Part shown: piece after piece, positions 7,492-10,365 of the stretch
Numbering within the stretch: position 1 is the stretch's first letter
Layout: each line of letters opens with the position of its first letter
Position numbers and translations under genes: made by a program
The notes under the pieces: generated by a model
What the model saw: the letters and a program-made list of their open reading frames with translations, nothing else
Told to the model about the DNA's origin: nothing
The model's database searches: none
DNA from: an uncultured Akkermansia sp.
Lineage (GTDB): Bacteria > Verrucomicrobiota > Verrucomicrobiia > Verrucomicrobiales > Akkermansiaceae
Direction of reading: 5' to 3'
DNA: 10,365 nucleotides
NCBI GenBank assembly: GCA_947585525.1
Contig: CANPXA010000049.1
Coordinates: forward strand, 1-10,365

Positions 7492-8373
7492 ATGAGAAAG
7501 CAAACAGCATTCCGCAACTCAGAACTCGACCGAGCCAAGCCGAGACATCACTTCTTCCATTCTCTCCTGAAACGACATCACAGTGACACCGGGCTGGTGG
7601 AGGACCGGACAAGTAGCGTCACCATCGTGCGCATCATCGTGGGTCTGCTCCTGCTGCACCTTATCATCATCGGTGGGGTGTTATTACGGGGACACATGGT
7701 CAAGGGAGGGGGCATGATCGTGCAGGCGGATCATTTTCCGATGAATGCTCCGAAGGCAGCACCCGCTGCGGCGGCCTCTCCTGCTGCACCTGCTGCTGCG
7801 GGCGCAACCAGAGAGGGGTCTCCACTTCCTCCGTTGGCACCCACGGCGCCGGTAGCGACCCCAGACGCTGAACGGGGAGCAACAGGGACGAACCACATCA
7901 CTCAGACCGTGGCAGCGGACGAAGATGTAGCGGAAGATCCCGATGGAGAAGGTGTGAAAGTGACATCGGCCGCAACAACTACGCCGGTGCACCATCTGGT
8001 GGGACGTGGCGACACGTGGCAGAGTATCGCACAGCAATATGGAGTGAGCGCAGAAGCTTTGAAAGCTGCGAATCCGGGGAGCCCGGCTGAAGTCCCCGTG
8101 CAGGGAAGCACGTTGATCGTGCCCGCAGGAGCTCTATCCACTGCCGCTGCGGCCGTGCAGAAGCCCAGAACGGTTGTGGCTTCGGCTGCACCTCTTGCTC
8201 CGGCATCATCGGTATCCAGAGAGAGCGGTAAGATGTACACCGTGCAACGTGGGGAGACGTTATCGCGGATATCGCGCAAGGTTCACGTGCCGGTGAAGGA
8301 GCTCATGCAACTCAACGCAATCAAGGACGCGAATAAAATCCGTCCGGGAATGCAGCTTAAGTTGGGAAAGTAG
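7492..8373 (+). CDS. Bitopic membrane protein with two LysM domains
   Basis: This 293-residue protein has no assigned gene name. In order it shows a basic, His-rich cytoplasmic tail (1-43), one membrane segment (about 44-66), a low-complexity Ala/Pro-rich linker (about 87-125), an acidic stretch (143-153), a first LysM domain (about 167-211, from HHLVGRGDTWQSIAQQYGV), a second linker, and a canonical LysM (248-292, MYTVQRGETLSRIS to IRPGMQLKLGK) that ends the protein. LysM domains bind N-acetylglucosamine in peptidoglycan, so it probably tethers the membrane to the periplasmic wall. There is no cysteine, hence no lipobox, and no M23 peptidase or other catalytic domain. The start is the first ATG, 27 bases after murD, with no Shine-Dalgarno sequence; the next in-frame ATG (7696) would remove the anchor. 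Its place beside ftsW suggests a division role, by inference. It may correspond to chlamydial nlpD by position. Confidence 0.9.
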   Translation: MRKQTAFRNSELDRAKPRHHFFHSLLKRHHSDTGLVEDRTSSVTIVRIIVGLLLLHLIIIGGVLLRGHMVKGGGMIVQADHFPMNAPKAAPAAAASPAAPAAAGATREGSPLPPLAPTAPVATPDAERGATGTNHITQTVAADEDVAEDPDGEGVKVTSAATTTPVHHLVGRGDTWQSIAQQYGVSAEALKAANPGSPAEVPVQGSTLIVPAGALSTAAAAVQKPRTVVASAAPLAPASSVSRESGKMYTVQRGETLSRISRKVHVPVKELMQLNAIKDANKIRPGMQLKLGK

Positions 8374-8420
8374 GGGAGGGTTAAAAGACAAGGTCACACT
8401 GCATCATTCTCCGAGGTCCC
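8374..8420 (+). other. Intergenic gap between the LysM gene and ftsW
   Basis: This is the longest non-coding stretch in the window, at 47 bases. It begins with a G-rich GGGAGG and contains TTAAAAG. I see no hairpin that would make a terminator and no convincing pair of promoter boxes. It ends with a short GAGG before the ftsW ATG. Confidence 0.5.
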
Positions 8421-9563
8421 ATGTCCGCGCGACTGAGTATCATCTGCATTTGGCTTTGCTTTATCATACTGCTTGTGTTGGGCATCATGATGGTGGCTAG
8501 CACCGGACTTTCTGCGTATGTGCCGAATGGAGGAAGTTCTGCGCAATTTTTGTACAAGCAGTGTGGGTTTGCTTTTCTGGGTCTGGTGGCGGCTCTGGGT
8601 GTGAGTGCTATGAATTACCAGAAATTGCGCCCTTGGGTGAAAGGGATATGGGTACTGTGTGTGGTGCTGCTCGTTATGTGCTATTTGCCGTATGTGGGAA
8701 TGGAGATCAATGGGGAGAAGAGATGGGTCAACTTAGGAATTCTGTCTTTTCAGCCGAGCGAGGTCGCTAAAATAGGCATGATGATAACACTGGCGGACTG
8801 GTACACGACGCACAGGGAGATGCCGGGGACATTTTGGCGTGGTTTTATGTTGCCCGGAGCGGTATTGTTTGGTATTCCACTAGCCTTGATTTTGTGTGAA
8901 AAGGACATGGGAACGGCGGCGGCATTGGCGGTATCGGGCGGATGTGTCATGTATGTGGCAGGGGTGAGGAATTGGCTGCTATTCACAGCCATGCTGATCG
9001 GGGCGGTATTGATGTTTGACATGGCGACAGGAAATGAGAACCGAATGGAGCGTATCTACGCGTGGTTTGATCCTCAGGCGTTCAGTCAGGGTGTGGGAAG
9101 GCAGCAGTGGATTGCTATTTTAGCATTTGCCCGAGGGGGGGTGAGTGGAGTCGGGCTGGGCGATGGTATCGAGAAGTTTGGGAATTTGCCGTTTGCTCAC
9201 ACAGATTTTATATTTGCAGAGGTGGGAGAAGAGTGGGGCTTGGTGGGCACACTGGGTGTTCTGTTACTTTTTACGTTGTTGACTATATTTGGCATCATGT
9301 TGGCATTGCAGACGCAGGATACCTTTGGGCGCCTGCTTGCCACAGGACTCGTCTGTACGATATTCTGGCCGGCGGTGTTAAACATGGCGGTGGTGACATC
9401 GTTGTTGCCGAACTCGGGACTACCGCTTCCTTTTATCAGTTACGGTGGTACAAATCTCGTGTTCACCATCGTGTCCATAGGTCTTCTCACCAGCATCCAA
9501 AGGCATACACCGATTGTAAAGAAAATTTACTGGCCGAAAAATTTACTTAAGAATCAATCATAA
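8421..9563 (+). CDS. ftsW: FtsW, septal SEDS peptidoglycan glycosyltransferase
   Basis: FtsW is the multi-pass membrane enzyme that polymerises lipid II into septal glycan strands, with FtsI as its crosslinking partner. The 380 residues show about ten hydrophobic segments. SEDS motifs: NGEKRWVNLG (97-106) with FQPSEVAKI (110-118), GVGLGDGIEKFGNLPFAH (243-260), HTDFIFAEVGEEWG (260-273) containing the catalytic Asp candidate D262, and LPLPFISYGGTN (334-345). The common ending YGGSS reads YGGTN here. FtsW rather than RodA follows from its position next to murG and in one cluster with ftsI. The ATG at 8421 follows the LysM gene by 47 bases. A GAGG lies only 4 bases before it, a closer spacing than usual. 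A run of seven G at 9135-9141 keeps the frame. Confidence 0.96.
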   Translation: MSARLSIICIWLCFIILLVLGIMMVASTGLSAYVPNGGSSAQFLYKQCGFAFLGLVAALGVSAMNYQKLRPWVKGIWVLCVVLLVMCYLPYVGMEINGEKRWVNLGILSFQPSEVAKIGMMITLADWYTTHREMPGTFWRGFMLPGAVLFGIPLALILCEKDMGTAAALAVSGGCVMYVAGVRNWLLFTAMLIGAVLMFDMATGNENRMERIYAWFDPQAFSQGVGRQQWIAILAFARGGVSGVGLGDGIEKFGNLPFAHTDFIFAEVGEEWGLVGTLGVLLLFTLLTIFGIMLALQTQDTFGRLLATGLVCTIFWPAVLNMAVVTSLLPNSGLPLPFISYGGTNLVFTIVSIGLLTSIQRHTPIVKKIYWPKNLLKNQS

Positions 9564-9564
9564 C

Positions 9565-10365
9565 ATGGAAGAAAAGGAAAAAGCCTTGCGCATCGTCATC
9601 GCTTGCGGAGGAACCGGAGGGCACTTATTCCCCGGCATAGCTGTGGCGCAGAAGTTGCGTGCGATGGGGCATCGTCCTCTCCTGCTCATTTCGCGTAAAC
9701 AGGTTGACGCTGAAGGTGCGAAAAAATACGAAGATCTTGAATTCAGGACGGTTCCCGCCATAGCAAAACCACGCACTTTTTCACTACGCATGATCGGATT
9801 TATGTGGAAATTGATGCGAACGCTCGTGGAAAGCAGGTCTTTGTTGAAAAAGGAGAGGGCAGATGTCGTGTTAGGGATGGGTGGCTTTACTTCGCTGGCG
9901 CCCGTGTTGGCCGGGCATCTGATGGGGCTTCGCACGTATGTCCATGATTCGAATTCGATACCCGGAAGAGCGAATCGTCTGACCGCGAAATTTTGTACGG
10001 AAACGTTGTTGGGGCTAAAAGAGGCGGAGAGGTGGCTGCCGGGGAGAGTTTGTCGAGTAGTTGGCACACCGGTGAGAGGTGAGGTAGAGAGTGCGCCGGG
10101 GAAGGCTGCTGCTCGAGCGACGTTGGGATTGCCTGTTCATGGGACGCTGCTGTTGGTAACGGGAGGCTCCCAGGGGGCGCAGAAGTTGAACACGATGATG
10201 GTGGAGGCGGCTCAGGCTGCTCCTGAAGTTCAATTTCTCATCGTAGCAGGCAAAGCTGATCAGGACAGAGTGGCAGGATTGGCGGCCGGAATGAGGAACG
10301 TGATGGTGATGGGATTTTGTGCGGACATGGCGGCTGCGTATGCAGCTGCCGATGGAGTGATAACG
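9565..10365 (+). CDS. murG: MurG, UDP-GlcNAc:lipid I N-acetylglucosaminyltransferase, 3' partial
   Basis: MurG is the membrane-associated cytoplasmic glycosyltransferase (GT-B fold, family GT28) that adds GlcNAc to lipid I to give lipid II. The frame runs open from ATG 9565 to the last base, giving 267 residues, about three quarters of a usual MurG, so the C-terminal part lies outside the window. Motifs: CGGTGGHLFPG (14-24), GMGGFTS (104-110), HDSNSIPGRANR (127-138, where most MurG proteins have HEQN) and GGSQGAQKLN (200-209). The ATG sits one base after the ftsW stop. An alternative TTG at 9586 has an AAGGA upstream at good spacing and would begin nearer the glycine loop, as in many MurG proteins, so the first seven residues are uncertain. 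Confidence 0.95.
   Translation, partial: MEEKEKALRIVIACGGTGGHLFPGIAVAQKLRAMGHRPLLLISRKQVDAEGAKKYEDLEFRTVPAIAKPRTFSLRMIGFMWKLMRTLVESRSLLKKERADVVLGMGGFTSLAPVLAGHLMGLRTYVHDSNSIPGRANRLTAKFCTETLLGLKEAERWLPGRVCRVVGTPVRGEVESAPGKAAARATLGLPVHGTLLLVTGGSQGAQKLNTMMVEAAQAAPEVQFLIVAGKADQDRVAGLAAGMRNVMVMGFCADMAAAYAAADGVIT
9574..9578 (+). promoter_or_regulatory. Possible ribosome binding site for an alternative murG start
   Basis: AAGGA lies 7 bases before a TTG codon at 9586, in frame with murG. If used, MurG would begin LRIVIACGG (first residue read as Met), close to the usual N-terminus. The upstream ATG at 9565 has no such site. The purine-rich stretch also encodes EEKEK, so it may be chance. Confidence 0.3.

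Noticed and set aside
7741..7875. Low-complexity GCT/GCA/CCT-rich tract as a tandem repeat
   Set aside because: It encodes an Ala/Pro-rich periplasmic linker without a regular repeat unit.
8351..8420. Possible internal promoter before ftsW (TTAAGT and TTAAAA-like boxes)
   Set aside because: The boxes match consensus poorly and are badly spaced; I cannot support a promoter by eye.
9135..9141. Run of seven G in ftsW as a possible phase-variation tract
   Set aside because: It is short and encodes the expected Gly-Gly-Val in frame; ftsW is essential in most bacteria, so on-off switching is unlikely.

Overview
The window is one stretch of a bacterial division and cell wall (dcw) gene cluster. 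All eight genes lie on the + strand, in the order ftsI (5' end cut off by the window), murE, murF, mraY, murD, a LysM-domain membrane protein, ftsW and murG (3' end cut off). There are no RNA genes, mobile elements, CRISPR arrays or terminators that I can support. Coding sequence fills nearly everything: three junctions are 4-base ATGA overlaps, and the largest gap is 47 bases.

The organism makes meso-diaminopimelate peptidoglycan (DNPR motif in MurE), has a full lipid II pathway and moderately GC-rich DNA by eye. Several features point to the Planctomycetes-Verrucomicrobia-Chlamydiae group, most likely a verrucomicrobium: the LysM gene between murD and ftsW (a position where chlamydiae carry nlpD, as I recall), the style of MurF and MurG motifs (AHI.. 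and HDSN..IPGRAN), and an enlarged FtsI. This placement is inference from sequence style, not a database match.

Region by region: 1-2178 is the septal transpeptidase FtsI, with about 110 extra residues in its non-catalytic part. Positions 2175-5080 hold the amino acid ligases MurE and MurF, which add meso-DAP and D-Ala-D-Ala to the UDP-MurNAc peptide. Positions 5087-6154 hold MraY, which moves phospho-MurNAc-pentapeptide to undecaprenyl phosphate (lipid I). Positions 6151-7464 hold MurD (D-Glu ligase). Positions 7492-8373 hold the bitopic two-LysM protein. Positions 8421-9563 hold FtsW, the SEDS glycosyltransferase, and 9565 to the window end holds MurG, which makes lipid II. Together they cover cytoplasmic precursor synthesis (MurD, E, F), the lipid-linked steps (MraY, MurG) and septal polymerisation and crosslinking (FtsW, FtsI). 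The LysM protein is the one member without a textbook role and is the most interesting item here. Most of the window is otherwise a conventional cluster; I see no evidence of a wholly new system.
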